Shown one piece after another: positions 35,060 to 48,100 of a stretch of DNA of 64,000 nt. Made by a program: the position numbers and the translations under genes. The stretch's first letter is position 1. Each line of letters opens with the position of its first letter. The stretch spans positions 1,484,001 to 1,548,000 of the forward strand of contig NW_022145547.1 in NCBI RefSeq assembly GCF_000002235.5, read 5' to 3'. The notes below the pieces were generated by a model. It had not been told where the DNA came from. It saw only the letters and a list, made by a program, of their open reading frames with translations, and did no database searches. Source of the stretch: Strongylocentrotus purpuratus (Eukaryota > Echinodermata > Echinoidea > Camarodonta > Strongylocentrotidae).

Positions 35060-35475
35060 TGTTTGATCAGTAATAATGATGAACGGACTCGTAAACTCCG
35101 ATCCTGCAGCCTTCTTCACATCTGCTCCTCATGAAGCTACAAGGGGACACCACCAGAAGCTGTATAAGCAAAGGAGCAACACAGTCCTAAGAAGAAACAG
35201 CTTCAGTCAGAGAGTAGTAGAATCCTGGAATAGTCTTCCTACATCTGTCATCTCCTCATCCTCAATCACTTCTTTCAAGATTAGATTGGACAAGCACTGG
35301 TCCTCTCAGCACCAAATGCTTCCATAAAATTTATTTGTGCGTCCACCCGCCATGCGAGCAAAAATAGTTAAGGTTCTTTTTCGAACGAAGCACCACTCAA
35401 TGAAACGACCGGAAGTTTCAACAGGATCACCTCACACTTCCGTATACTGATGCTGATGCTGATGCTGATGATTTG
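35060..35475 (+). mobile_element. 3' end of a CR1/L2-like LINE with TGATGC tail
   Basis: The frame 35076-35327 ends with the typical C-terminus of a non-LTR reverse-transcriptase polyprotein: TRGHHQKLYKQRS, then FSQRVVESWNSLP, then SITSFKIRLDKHW. A 3' untranslated part of about 120 bp follows, closing in a TGATGC microsatellite (35450-35470) like those at the ends of CR1/L2-type elements. Strongly 5'-truncated: endonuclease and catalytic RT parts are absent. Confidence 0.8.
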
Positions 35476-35542
35476 TAAAAAAAAATATATAAACGTACGA
35501 CCCAATGACCACACCAATGTTTTTTTACAGCGATGATATACT

Positions 35543-35562
35543 TTAACCATGGACCTACTACA
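35543..35562. repeat. ACCATGGACCTACT repeat, single arm
   Basis: TTAACCATGGACCTACTA. The same word forms a palindrome at 53920-53955 and a partial palindrome at 37255-37276. Confidence 0.4.
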
Positions 35563-37110
35563 AGATAGGGTATATGTTCATGCACACAATTAACACACAA
35601 ACAAAGATATAGGATGCATGTATGTTACAATCATTTGCAGAATCGTTGATCCTGTTTTAAATGGTCATTATTTCCCTTTCCTTGGTACCGGAAAAAAGGT
35701 CGCATTTTACGCAATGACATTTCAACGAAACAGTGCTTGAAGGCCTTTTAAAAAGAAAATCAGAGAAGTCCGTGGAGCATCAGGCTATAGCATATACGCT
35801 TGAATAGTCCATACAAGGTTGGTTCTTTTAAAAATACATTGTATGCAGTTAAAAAAAAAAAATTCTTTAGAAGTGACATGTATAGAATTCTAAGCTAGTA
35901 CATGAAGCACTCTTGTGAGTTTAACAGGGCTATACTGTAGTATAGGGCACGCAAAGTATTTATAAATTAACACATTTTTAATGGGTCAGATAGCTCGAGA
36001 TGTCGGAAGTAATTATGAGGTATAATATACATTTCTTTCTTCTTCAAAATCAAACAAATCTCTTGTAATAGTAAAGAGCAGACGGAGCAATACCAACAGA
36101 AAGCGAAGGAAAAAGTGATATATGTAAACCACACGTATCTAAGTACAGGAAGGTTAACTGGTATGTAATATCCATTAAGATACCAATACCAATATAGCAC
36201 GCGGGAAAAAAGCAGGGCGCCTCCGACATATAAAACAAGATTGATGAATATAACTCTATGGTTTCGCACGCAAAAAGCACGTGTACATATGCCTCTGCAG
36301 AAATTCGTCAATCAAACTGATGTTTTAATAACTATAAACCTGTCTACCGACTATAATTATACATCAGAAACATAATATTCAAATATGGTTTATGTTCTGG
36401 GTTAGCGTATGATGTTGAAAGATAAGGAAAGTAAGTGAAGACTTACCAAACGAAATGCGTTGATGTTCAGAATAAACGCCGGTTATTTAATATACCACGC
36501 CTCTTGCAGGAGATAGATGGAAGATAAAGCGAAGCACACACAAAAAGCTATGCACACAGAATAGAGTTGTGGTGGTATTTTCCATGCATAAGACACACAG
36601 CGTCGAACACACACTCGCACAGTCATGCACAGAACGGCGTAATATGAACTGGTATCTATCTATACGTAGCGCCACGCCACAGGCAAACTGCAAAAATAGT
36701 GAATAGATCTAGAACCGGATTGGAGGCTTAGACAATAAGATCGTTCCACATCAACGGAATGTCTTTATTATAGGCTTCTATCCAACAAAGTCATCAGAGA
36801 TAAATGTAATTGTTTATTCAGATAAGAATGCACTGATTATGATACGAATAAGAGAGACAAGCCAAGCAAGTATGCTACTTCTGAGAGTGTGGGCAGACTA
36901 CAGAAACCAGCAGTACAGTAAAACTTAAGTGTCGTGTTGTTTTTCCATGAAAGTGGTATCGATGAGTCTGTTGGTGTGTTTTTTAATTATAAAAAATCAC
37001 GTCATTTAAATAGGAAGGACCGTGAGTTTGCAACATTCGACTGTGAAAAAAAGTCTGGTAGAGTTAAGCTATGTCATTTCCTTAATTGTTTGATGTGAGA
37101 TACTATAGCT

Positions 37111-37112
<2 letters not shown>

Positions 37113-37148
<36 letters not shown>
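37113..37148. repeat. (CT)n microsatellite
   Basis: Pure CT run of about 36 bp; a second run lies at 37502-37533. Confidence 0.9.
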
Positions 37149-37151
<3 letters not shown>

Positions 37152-37254
37152 AACCAATTAATCTGCTTCGAAATATATCCATGACCGGTCTATCAACTTT
37201 GTACAGACGGGTCACTATAGATTGAACCAGGGAGATGAGAGTTCTCATGGACCT

Positions 37255-37276
37255 TAAAGAGTAGGTCCATGGTAAA
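37255..37276. repeat. Palindrome of the CATGGACCT family
   Basis: CATGGACCTTAAAGAGTAGG followed by TCCATGG. The arms CATGGACC and GGTCCATG are inverted around a short loop, as at 38638-38659 and 53920-53955. Confidence 0.45.
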
Positions 37277-37498
37277 GAGCATGTGTGTTGATTTTTGTTT
37301 ATTGTATAATTATCTACGTCTATTGCTGATGGTATAGGTTTCTCACACATTCTGCATGTTTTTATTCCTCCTAACGGCTAAGTATGGTGTCAATATAAAA
37401 CTGTTATCTGCTTATCCACAGACCTTTAATAGACCGATGTCATGCAGTGACCAGTGTGTACAGTGGCCAGTGCGGGTATACTAGAGTTAGAACCCTTG

Positions 37499-37535
<37 letters not shown>

Positions 37536-38420
37536 CCCCTTCTCTATTTATTTAATCGTCTATCTCTTTCATTATTTTGCTCACTATAGCTGAGAACTCC
37601 ACCCCAACCAACGCTTCTCTCCTAATCGCTCCCCTACACCCGATCAATGATCAATGGTATTATGTAATGCTTATGTGGTATCAATAAAGAACGTGGATTA
37701 AAGGTTTGAAAGAATTATTGATTTTCAACATTCGTTTCACCGACCATTTTGAAAATGTTCAAGGACTTTAAGTGGCAATGGATGACCAATATAACACGTT
37801 GTCCGTCATGTACTTCACATAGTACAGTCATGTAGACGACCAACGGTGTTCATGAACATGGGGCATTTTTGCACATTATTAAGTGTTATCACACGAAATC
37901 ATTTCCTATGTGTGTTGGGAGGGGGTAGGGGACCTTTTGCAATTTCACTCCGAGGACGGAAAAATACATTATTTCGTTTTATCAAGAGAAACAATATTGA
38001 TGGTAGGTATAGGTAGGTAGTTCCTTATACAAAGAAAATTATGATACATTATTTTGAACACCAATAACGATTTATCGCGTATATCCGATCGCTCACCCTG
38101 TACAATAATTATTAAACACCCATTTGTTCAAACATATTTTGTTTTAAAAGTGATATAGTTCCATCAATAAGTTTTCAAGTGGTATATGCATAAATGATGA
38201 CGTTGTTTACGCTTTACTTCCTGCAGTTCCTGCAATACCGGATCTACACTATGTTGGGATGTAATCAATCCTAGTCGAGTATGAAGTATAGACGACAATA
38301 TACATTAAAATAATGCTGAAGCAGATTGTGAGTGGCAGCTGACACGAAGATTGGCCCTTCAAAAATCTTCTTATACAATGAACAACAGAATAGCATTTAA
38401 TGATGTTCCAATCGACACTC

Positions 38421-38622
38421 CAAAGAGAGAGAGAAAGAGAGAGAGGGAGGGAGAGAGAGAGAGAGAGAGAGAGAAGGAGGAGAGAAATATAGATAGAGGA
38501 GGAGAAGAGAGAGGAAGAGAGAGAGAGGGGGGGAGAGAGATAATAAGGAGCCTGAGGCTGAATAGAGTTTATAAAAATGTATAGAATAGGTAGAGTTAGT
38601 GGGCGAGAGAGAGAGAGAGAGA
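38421..38622. repeat. GA-rich microsatellite block
   Basis: Interrupted GAGA, GGA and GAAG repeats, plus a separate GA run at about 38606-38622. It produces spurious Leu/Ser- or Arg/Glu-rich open frames on both strands. Confidence 0.85.
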
Positions 38623-39547
38623 GTGTGTGTGTTTGTGCATGGACCCAAATAGGTCCATGATTTGTATGTGTGTTAAGATAGGGGAAGAAAGCGAGATTCA
38701 AAAGGTAAAGAGAGGTAAGGAATGAGAAGAAGTGAGAGAAGGAGAAAGTGGATCGTGAAATGTAAACATGGTCCACTGTCTAGTCGGATTCTATATTCAG
38801 CTGAGTAAATAAGAACGTAACCATAGCAACAACGATGACGGGGACTATCATCTCAAGCATGTTCTACCCTAATCCTAACTATCTTATTTTTATCTTCTCT
38901 GTAAGCCTCCTTAATATACTTTGTTTATAACTCGAATACTTGATCATTTTGAAATTTTCCACCACCATTCTACCGGACTTATGTCAGTTGCAAACCTGAT
39001 TACTTTATGTCGAAGCTGTTTTCCATCGCTTAAATGTGAGAACATTGCAATGACTTTTACATAATCCGAACGCTTTTGTACGCGATATACAATCATGGGT
39101 ATAATATTAATAAGGAAATCAAAGTAAAACAAATCATTACAAAGAAGAAAAGGTCAAATCTTTAAAGGGAAACAATAAAACATGATTCTGTTACATGAGT
39201 ACATATTAAAATCATCGACCGCAAGTGAATCAAATGTGAACCAGGCAACCCTGGTGAACTCTGGTTTGGGATATTATGTGACGATCTTGATATCAAGGCC
39301 TAATAAACAATATGTCTACACCTTGATGATCACTGTAATGTAACCGGTTGACATCTTATTCAGAAACTAAATGTCATGACCTTACTGAACATACCAAGTA
39401 AATAGTCTCGTCACGTCCATAGTATGCGAGACGTCATTTGACACAACATTGGTACAAAACAAGATTTATTAGAACTGGCAGAAACAAGAGAGCTGTCGTA
39501 GTAATTATTATTTACGCCCAACGACATACATAACATTTTCATAAGCG

Positions 39548-39729
39548 GATCCCGGAAAGGGGGAGAGGGGGGAGGGGGGGGGGGGGGGGGAGAAGGTTGT
39601 AACGCTCTCAATTGAAGGAAAAAATGTTAAGGGGAAGAAAGAAGATCCCGGAAAGGGGGAGGGGGAGGGGGGGGGGAGAAGGTTGTAACGCTCTCAATTG
39701 AAGGAAAACATGTTAAGGGGAAGAAAGAA
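39548..39729. repeat. Tandem duplication, about 96 and 86 bp
   Basis: Each copy begins GATCCCGGAAAGGGGGAG, continues through a poly-G run to GAGAAGGTTGTAACGCTCTC and AATTGAAGGAAAA, and ends AAGGGGAAGAAAGAA. A third partial start, GATCCCGTC, follows at 39730 and runs into a poly-C/poly-A tract. The copies differ mainly in the length of the G run, so the duplication is recent. Confidence 0.85.
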
Positions 39730-39740
39730 GATCCCGTCCC

Positions 39741-39771
<31 letters not shown>

Positions 39772-40664
39772 AAGAAAAAAAAGAAAAGAAAGAAGCAATA
39801 AACAATGAAACTGAAAATCATGTCGGGAATTTTCCCTTATCCTCCCCACCGAACGTGTCTGGGAGAGCTGGAGATTTAAAAAAGAATCATGTTCAGCACC
39901 GGGAACACTAATATGCCCTGCTCTCCCACCCCCTTTTTTGACAAAATTCTTCCCCTGATCCTTGTCATACTTCTACTACCCCCATTTGTGAATATTTCGG
40001 AAGCTAAACTCCCTCAGGAAATTAAACTTGGTTATGAAATTTTGTGATTCATCTTGTATTCCCAACGCGCATTCTGATGTACAAGTGCAGTGAGAAGAAA
40101 GACACCTGCATAATTATCAACGTTTATGTTGTTGGTTATATGATTCTTGAATCATTTAGAAACAACACATATTATAATGTCAAACAACATATATTAATCT
40201 GTGTGAACATTTATTAAAATATAGAATATTTTGTAGTTCGACCAGACAGATCGCCCACTTGATCAGATGCACTTTTCGACGCTGTACGTCATTTGACCTG
40301 CTGTCCATGTATCTCGTCTCGCCCCAAGTATCCTTCATTACACGTTGACATTACGAATGATAAATATGACTGTCATCATGGTTGTGTGAGCTTCTGGAAG
40401 TGTAACTCCTGGAAATATGGTTTGTATTCAGCGAGGGGCGTTGCTAAAGGAAGATCCCCAATTAAAAAAATAGTTACCAACTTCAAACAAATTATTTGCT
40501 GTTGGCAAATTAAAAAAATATGCCCCCCTTTTTTTTTCCTTTGTCTCCTTTTTGGAAGAGAATTACTCTTTCAGAAGTTCTGTGAGGAATAAAGCGATTT
40601 TTGTTGTGCGTTTTTTCCTTGCTGTTGTTGTTGTTGTTTTGTTTTTATGTTGTTGTTGTTGTTG

Positions 40665-40695
<31 letters not shown>

Positions 40696-40734
40696 TTTTT
40701 TTTTTTTGGGGGGGGGGGGGTTGGCCTAAAAATG

Positions 40735-40860
40735 TAACAAAGGGGATAAAGGAGTAGCTGGGAATCGAACCCGCTACCTTTACATTGTGAAGCGACAGAG
40801 AGCATAATTGGAGTGCTTTGCTCATATTATAATACGCTAAGTAGGCTAAAGGGTCACATG
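40735..40860 (-). mobile_element. tRNA-like (SINE-type) fragment
   Basis: On the minus strand GGTAGCGGGTTCGATTCCCA contains a good pol III B-box and resembles a tRNA T-arm, preceded by CGCTTCACAATG. The A-box candidate (TAGCCTACTTAGCG) is too far upstream for a real tRNA, so I read it as a decayed SINE head. Confidence 0.35.
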
Positions 40861-40886
40861 CCCCCTTCCAAACAGAACGACACAGA

Positions 40887-40920
<34 letters not shown>

Positions 40921-42852
40921 CAGACAGAGACAGAGGGAGAGACTTTCGAATTTCATTCACCCAGTCGGATCGGTAACCCCCCCCCCCCCCAAGAAAAAAA
41001 AAAAAAAAATCGAATGGCAGAGAGAGAGAGAGAGAGAGCGAGAGGGGGGGGGGGGAGAGTTATAACTCCTTCTAGCTATAACATAATAAACCGGTTTACT
41101 AACATACTTAAATTGTATACACACTCTCTAATTAAAGGTTGATCTTGACAACCTTACATCTTGCCCGACATAACAACTTGCAATATATGCAGATAGCACT
41201 ACGAGGATAGTAGTTCATTCATTAATAACAGGTTAACGGAATAACTTGTCACTAGGTCCCCAGGAAAGAAAACTCCATACATTTGAATATGTTAATAAAC
41301 CAGTTTATTAAATAGCCAAGCTTCTCTATTTATTGATGCTATTCTTTATGCTATGTCAGGAAGCTACGATTTGGTGTGATAATAACACAAAAACTTGCTA
41401 TCATATCATTTACTGAAAAAATGTTTATACGGGCAATTTTGACAACATCGGACTACAAAAATGTTCAAGTTCTCGGAAGCGTAAAATCAGTAAACCTACA
41501 TTATTTGTAAAGCCATTGATATCAGAAAGTGTTAAGAAATAGAAACAAACTAGGTAATAGCAGTGAGGCAAAGTAGTGTAACCAGGTCTCATCAAAATCA
41601 CCAAACGGCATGTGAAAAATCACCCAAAGTATCAAAACTCACCCCCAAATCACCAAATTCAAAGAAAAAAAAAGGGGGTAAAATTTCTAAAATGTTTCTT
41701 ATTTCTATTTAGATTATTGGCTAAAGATCTATTTGATTATTGTCACAAATTTCGTTTGTAAAAAAAAACTCACCTTTACTGGTGTATATTGTGTGGTCAA
41801 TGTCCATATGAACTCCTCATCTGATGACAGCAATAGAAAACCGTGTTACTTAATTATTGGTGTATTAAGTTAATTAAATATTGAGATGTACCCTCTTCTT
41901 CTTTTTTTCCAAATGACCAGAAAATTAAAAAAAAATCACTAAAATTTAGTTTGGTGACAACACTGATTTATATTCTCACCAAGGCTTTAACAAAAATTCT
42001 CCTAATTTTCGATTTTTTTAGTTTTTTTTATTTGGTGACCGAGATCAACACTAATCTGATCCCGATCATCTGATGACAGATCGACAATCCTGTTTTCTCT
42101 CTCATATAATTATCTTCAAGCTCCGGCAAACCAGAAGTCAACTACATTTTCAACCTCGCATCACCCAACCTGATCGAATTAAGTTCCATTAAAATAGAGT
42201 TTAAACGTGTGGGAACATTATACAGTGGGAAACGAGTGGCGACAATTAAATACTTAATAGAGGAAGCAGAATAGCGAGACATGTATAGCTGATGAGATTA
42301 ACAGACCATGCCTGTACGTGTCGTGGAGGCAACGCTCGTATGACAAGGATAGGAACAAGTTGAATTAAAATAATTTCTCAATAAATAATGATGGAAAATG
42401 TTTAAAATTCAATTCTTTTCAGACCAACGCTATGTTATGCAAAACAACTGAATGTATATAATGAAAGCAAGTCCAATGGTGGCATTGGTTAATGTATTCT
42501 TATATAAGAATCTGAATTCCGATCATTAATCTACTAATATCCATTCATTTCCAAAGCACCGCAAACTCTATAAATATAAATTTCCGATTTCCTTTCCTTA
42601 AAGCAACTATTAGGGTCTAACTGTCGCCTGTTCTTGTTATTGTTTAACGAGTAAGTAGATTAAATCTTGAATATAAGTAGGTTAACTGGTCACAAACTGT
42701 TTTGACAGAGATTTGTTATTTCCGTTTTTGTAGCTTATCCACTTAATACAATAAATGAGGAGGGAACTCCAAAAGGCGGCTGATCGAGTGACTTTCAAAT
42801 TGAGGGTGGTGGCACTAACAAAAAGGGTACCTGCAAAGGCTAACCTTAAAAG

Positions 42853-42856
<4 letters not shown>

Positions 42857-42910
<54 letters not shown>
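42857..42910. repeat. (TA)n microsatellite
   Basis: Pure TA run of about 54 bp; shorter ones lie at 47669-47688 and 60906-60951. Confidence 0.95.
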
Positions 42911-42914
<4 letters not shown>

Positions 42915-45113
42915 GGAATTTGAGAAAAACTGCCCTGAGCCTCCTTAGATAAGGGGCACATGCGAGGGAGGGTAAGATAAATGTGTTGTTAAGGGGGAGA
43001 GGAGAGGTGGACAAATATGTTATCATGGTATCTATAATTGTAATGATACCTCTTTTTAAAGTTGATTGACTTTACATATTTATTGTTTACAGTTTCTTTG
43101 AGTATAAACTCCTTGGTTGTTTAAACTTTGATATTGTTGTACGAAAGGGCAATAGATTGCCTGAACATTCCGCCTGGACAATTACCCCGGGACAATTTAC
43201 CCACATAACAATCATTCCAACGTGACAATTAACCCCAAAGCAAGCCCCCCCCCCCCCCCGGACAATTAAATTGTATGTTTGGTTGATTGTAAACAAGACT
43301 CTGTTTTATCCCCTAGTATGTATTCATTTGAATTGTGAATTGACATGATCAATACATTCCTTGCCTCCGTTTGAAAACTTCTTTCAGCCTTTCAGCCTTT
43401 AATAAACCAATCAAGTTGACATTGGTACAATGAACAGAAAATACAACTTGCTCTCATCCACCACTTCTCAACATCTTTCTCCCCTTATCTCCCTCTTTCA
43501 CACTCCCTCCTATCTCTCTCTCTCTTGATGCATGTTCATGTAGCTTTGTATTATCCCTACAAATGCGATTACTTAACATTTTAAAGTTAAGATCGGTTAT
43601 AGGTCAAGGCATCAAATGGAATGGCTAGCAGTCCCTAAAAATTTAGAATTTCAATATCTGTTGAATCATATAAATGACTTTCTTCTTTGTAGGAAAGAAA
43701 ATAAATCTCAGTATCACTTTTCATAGCATTCATCTCTCAGATTATTTTCCAAACTAGGGATACATTAACATAAGAACAAAAAAAAAAGTCTTATTCGCAT
43801 GGAAAGTATGTAAAATTTATATACAAAACTTCTGGTATCATTAAGAAGACATTTCTAAGTTGTAAAGTCAAAGTTAAAAAAAATAAAAAAATAAGCATAT
43901 AAATGGAAATCATTTTACATTTAATAGAAAGTGAAGGAGAAGACAATATAAGATTTCAAATAATGGACTATTACGAACGAGAATGGGATCCATGTGAACA
44001 ATAATAGCAATATTTGAAAGCAATTATCTGCTAAGAAATCTCATTTTTATAATTTGTATAAAAAACAGGATGGAGAAATTCAAATCATCAACATCATCAT
44101 AGTCTAAAATTATCTTGCATGGATCTATCCATGCTTTTCTGTCTCAAAATGAAATGTAACATGGGTGAGCCCCCACTTCTTTTACACAACTTCTGATACA
44201 TGTTGCTTAAAAACAAATCATCACGGACAACAAATGATAACCTATTAAAACGAGCAGGACAAATTATCCAATACTAAAATAACTCCATCTTCAAGCAAGT
44301 GGGTTAGGTTGAAGACTGATGCAAGAATTTCACTTTGACATAAAAATTACCGTCTAATCAGAAACTGGACAGTCATTGCACTAGAACAGCATAGATTTGG
44401 CAAACCGCATACATCGATGGTATTATATTGCAAACAAGAAAAATAAGCAATTTTCTAGATAATCCCTATTTTATTTCAGTTCTAGTTCTTGTGGTATACA
44501 GGAAAATAATTTTAAAATAGGACATTAATAATGAATTAATCAATGCCATTCACATGAAAATTACTAAAACATCTTTGAAATTCTTTCATTAAAAAAATGA
44601 AAATGAAAATTCCACCCTGAGAAGCAAGATAGAGAAACAGCAACTAGTAGTGCACAGGAACAAAAATACATATTGCCAGGTGTTGAATCAATGAAAGGAC
44701 AATGTTTCATGCACAAGTATGAGAAAATACAATTATCAGTTTATCACACTAAAAAAAGTTCTTTTTCATGAATTTGGTAAAAAAATATCAGGTTCATTAT
44801 TCCAAAAGTAAATGAAATTGTACAGATAGGGTTCATTCTAACTTTCAAATGGTTGTTGACTGTACTGTTACCAACAAAATAGGACAAGTCATACGATAAG
44901 CTGGCATGTGTACATCAACTTCGCACTTTAAAAGAAGCAAGATGGAACAGAGGAGTTTATTCTTCTGACATCCATCAGAGTATGAGTACTCTTAACCCAT
45001 TGCATACTAGAAGTGGATCATTCATCCAGTGAGCCTAGGGAGTGAATGAATTCAGTAGTCCATGAGGTAAGGTCCATAAGTTCCTTATATCAAGAGGAGG
45101 TTTATTCACCATC

Positions 45114-48100
45114 TCATTTTCTCCTCTGTTTTCTCTGTCTCTTTGGAGGGAGTAGTCCTGGTCCTATGTTGTGTAGGGCTTCGTGAGGCACACTGCTGAT
45201 AGGGATGGCACACTCTTCATGATCCTTCTGCTCCGAATCCTTGATCCACGAGTCTGGGATGCTGTCAACAAAGAAACAAGATGAGTGCAATTAAAGATAA
45301 AGTTGAGTTCTGGTCATGCGATTGCATTGTGAAAGAAACAGTGTGGAATCGATCAGAAAAAAGTGTATCATGTAACATAACAGTATTGGTGTGAACTGCA
45401 AGGTTCTGGAGTCATCAAAATGATAAGAAATTAGGCCCAATTTTTGTAAAGTAACAAGCACATTTTTTCTTTAATGTTCTTCCACACTTGCATAATTTAA
45501 CAATGTTAACACTCACAAATTATTTTTCACCTCTCCCCAGAATTCAACCTTCTCTTTAAGAATTCATTGCATCAAATAACTTTTCAAACTACACATCATA
45601 AACTAGCAACCGACAGGGTCAAGCAAACCAACGTAGATATAGTAACTTCCTTTACAAAGAAATGCAGTTATACGATACAAACATGTGTCATTTGTACATG
45701 TGCTTATAGTAGTTTACACAAACTTGGTAAGCAAAATAATGAAAGTGACTCCATCTGACTGATGACTAATGGCATTTGAATAATAATTTCCGAAGCTCTT
45801 TGGAAGCGCATAAAGACGTTATATAATGTGATATGCGCTTAAAGGTAATACAAAGTTTTGGTATGGGGTCATGAATTTGGTTCAAATGAACATATTGGAA
45901 GCATATACGATCCTACAATATTCAGTGATCGTTGTCGCGGTCGAAATCGACTCTAAAGTTATGAAATTGTAAATAATGAACACTTTATGTTGAATAGCTC
46001 CCTCTCAAGGTCAAGATATTAATTAAGCTACAAAACAATGTTTATTGACTAAAATCGACCGATTAGCTATTCTCGTTCGGAAATTATATACCACAACTAC
46101 ATACTCTGAAATTGTCATGGTCGCAGCTACCATTGTACGGCCGTAGGAGCTATTTGAAATTTATCATAATTTACCGGGAGCACCGGTAAATATTTATATT
46201 CAATTTTTCTCGAAAGCATAAGTGTTTTAGGGGCTACAACTTCTGGTGTTTTTAATACAACCACAGGAGCATCCAAATATATCAAAATGATCAAGAATCA
46301 CTATCCACCCATTTTTCAAAATTTCCCAAAACTTTGTAATACCTTTAACAAGAACCAAATATTATTATTATTATTTGCCTCTGAACATCTAAGAAATACA
46401 AAGAATGTAGCAGTGGCTTAATCACTTGACTGGGAATGAGAATTCTAGCATGACACCTATGTCCTGAAGCAAGGCATTTGTGTTTTCATTGCTTTTCTCC
46501 ATCCATATCTATATGGGTATCTACTAGTAGGCTGCGAACATCAATGGGATACGATTAGCACAAGCGCATCCGTAAACTGGCGAAGTACCTAGGGTGCTTC
46601 CAATGGAGTGTAGTGTGTATTATAAATGCAGAATTATGCTGAATCCAATAGCTGGGGTAATAATACACTGTTAAATGTTTTAATTGATGAATTGTAACTA
46701 GAAGATGATATTTAAAAAGATATTATCATTATCATTAATATGATCAGGATTATAGTTATGCGTAGAATGTTTGTGGAACTACTTTCAACTTGCTTGTTAA
46801 GACTAATACAATACAAGGTTCTTTTCCAATGTAACTTACACATCAGTTGGTGACCAACGAAGGAGGACCATGGATTCCCCGCTCTCATCTGTTCTTTTCC
46901 CAACAACCTGCAGAGTAAAACAAAAAAATAAAAATCACATCTGTCAACTTCCCCTATTTTTATATACTAACACAAGCATTTTCTTGCATGAATAGTGGAC
47001 AAGTTTTGCCTGCTTATAAATGTTCCATCAGTTCTAGCTATCTACTAGCACAAGAGGCACAGATATAGTCCCTTCTCCCATCCCATTGTAAATGTGATGG
47101 TTTCATCCATTTCACAGAGGTATAGCGTTGTATTTTATCTTATACTTTACACTGTGTGCAATAACTTTATCAATGAGATTTCTATTACTCTACAGTTTTA
47201 CCACATTCATGTGAGTGATACCCTCCATCTTTTAACGCCATAGAGTTAAAAATTGATCTCAAAGAGGAGTTATTATTATTATTGTTAATGACTTAATTAG
47301 TCTAATGTGCTATATAAATAATACAAATTTACTTATTATAATTATTATTTTGATTATGGTATGGTATGGTACTTATTCCATTCTTCATAAAAAACATCTG
47401 CAATACATACAGAGTATTAAAAAAAAATGAAATATATAAATACATGTAGAAGGATAACATTACAGATAATATGAATACAATAAAATTAACAAGGAAACTA
47501 GTTAAGAAAGCAAATTTATGTCGAATGAGGGGTCAACCAAAAAGAGCATTTAGCCTTGTTAAACGTTGACCCCTAAACAACTACGTAATTAACATAACAT
47601 TAAGAAGAAAAAGAAAGCAGGAAGAAACAATAACACGGAAAAGGGAAACATTATACAAAAAAATAACATATATATATATATATATATATCATTACATAAT
47701 TGATGATATGGTGTCACCAGTGCCTGGAGGGGAAACTGAACATCGTCACTATCACCCTTAGGTCTCTTCTCCCAGTATAACTGATTGGGGGTGTACAGGT
47801 TTACAACTAAACTGGGGTTTCCCAATTTTGCCCTACTTTTTGTTTCATTTACAAAGAGTGCAGTGTTTTTTAAAAAAAATGCAAATGCAGTGACTCTCCT
47901 CAACATGGGGTCTCCATTTAACATCTTATCTGGGGGGAGGGGGGTCAGAATGTTTTCCACTGTAACCTCTCTCGCATCTGTGGAACAGGTAATAGGATTG
48001 TTATAACACACAATGCCAGGTTTAGTCATCCACCTGTGCGGGATTCTAACCCATGATCTTTGGTTGCAAAAGCAAATTCTACCTCAAAATCTCATCTCAT

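Larger units (their letters stand above)
30256..36446 (-). other. Long 5' intron of the membrane-protein gene (repeat-rich)
   Basis: The exon starting at 30255 has an acceptor directly upstream of non-coding sequence, so at least one 5' non-coding exon lies to the right. A candidate ends at 36447, just before a consensus GTAAGT donor on the minus strand, with a TATATTAAATA element about 45 bp upstream of it. In between lie a diverged duplication (32676-32960), a minisatellite (33014-33222), poly-C/poly-G runs near 33400, (GA)n tracts and a LINE tail (35076-35475). No other coding exon recognised. Confidence 0.4.
36448..45113. other. Gene-poor interval between the membrane-protein gene and AEBP2
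   Basis: No exon recognised on either strand. The interval holds (CT)n at 37113-37148 and 37502-37533, GA-rich blocks at 38421-38540 and 40882-40942, a tandem duplication at 39548-39729, TGT/TTTTG repeats at 40622-40695, poly-G/poly-C runs, a tRNA-like element at 40735-40860 and (TA)n at 42857-42910. The part from about 43.7 kb to 45.1 kb is plausible AEBP2 3' UTR, with several minus-strand AATAAA signals such as near 44470. Confidence 0.5.

Noticed and set aside
38249-38776. 175-residue open frame on the minus strand
   Set aside because: Generated by the GA/CT microsatellite block; Leu/Ser repeats with no domain.
47589-48029. 146-residue minus-strand frame between AEBP2 exons
   Set aside because: No recognisable domain, contains a TA microsatellite (IYIYIY) and a SINE-like stretch at its edge.
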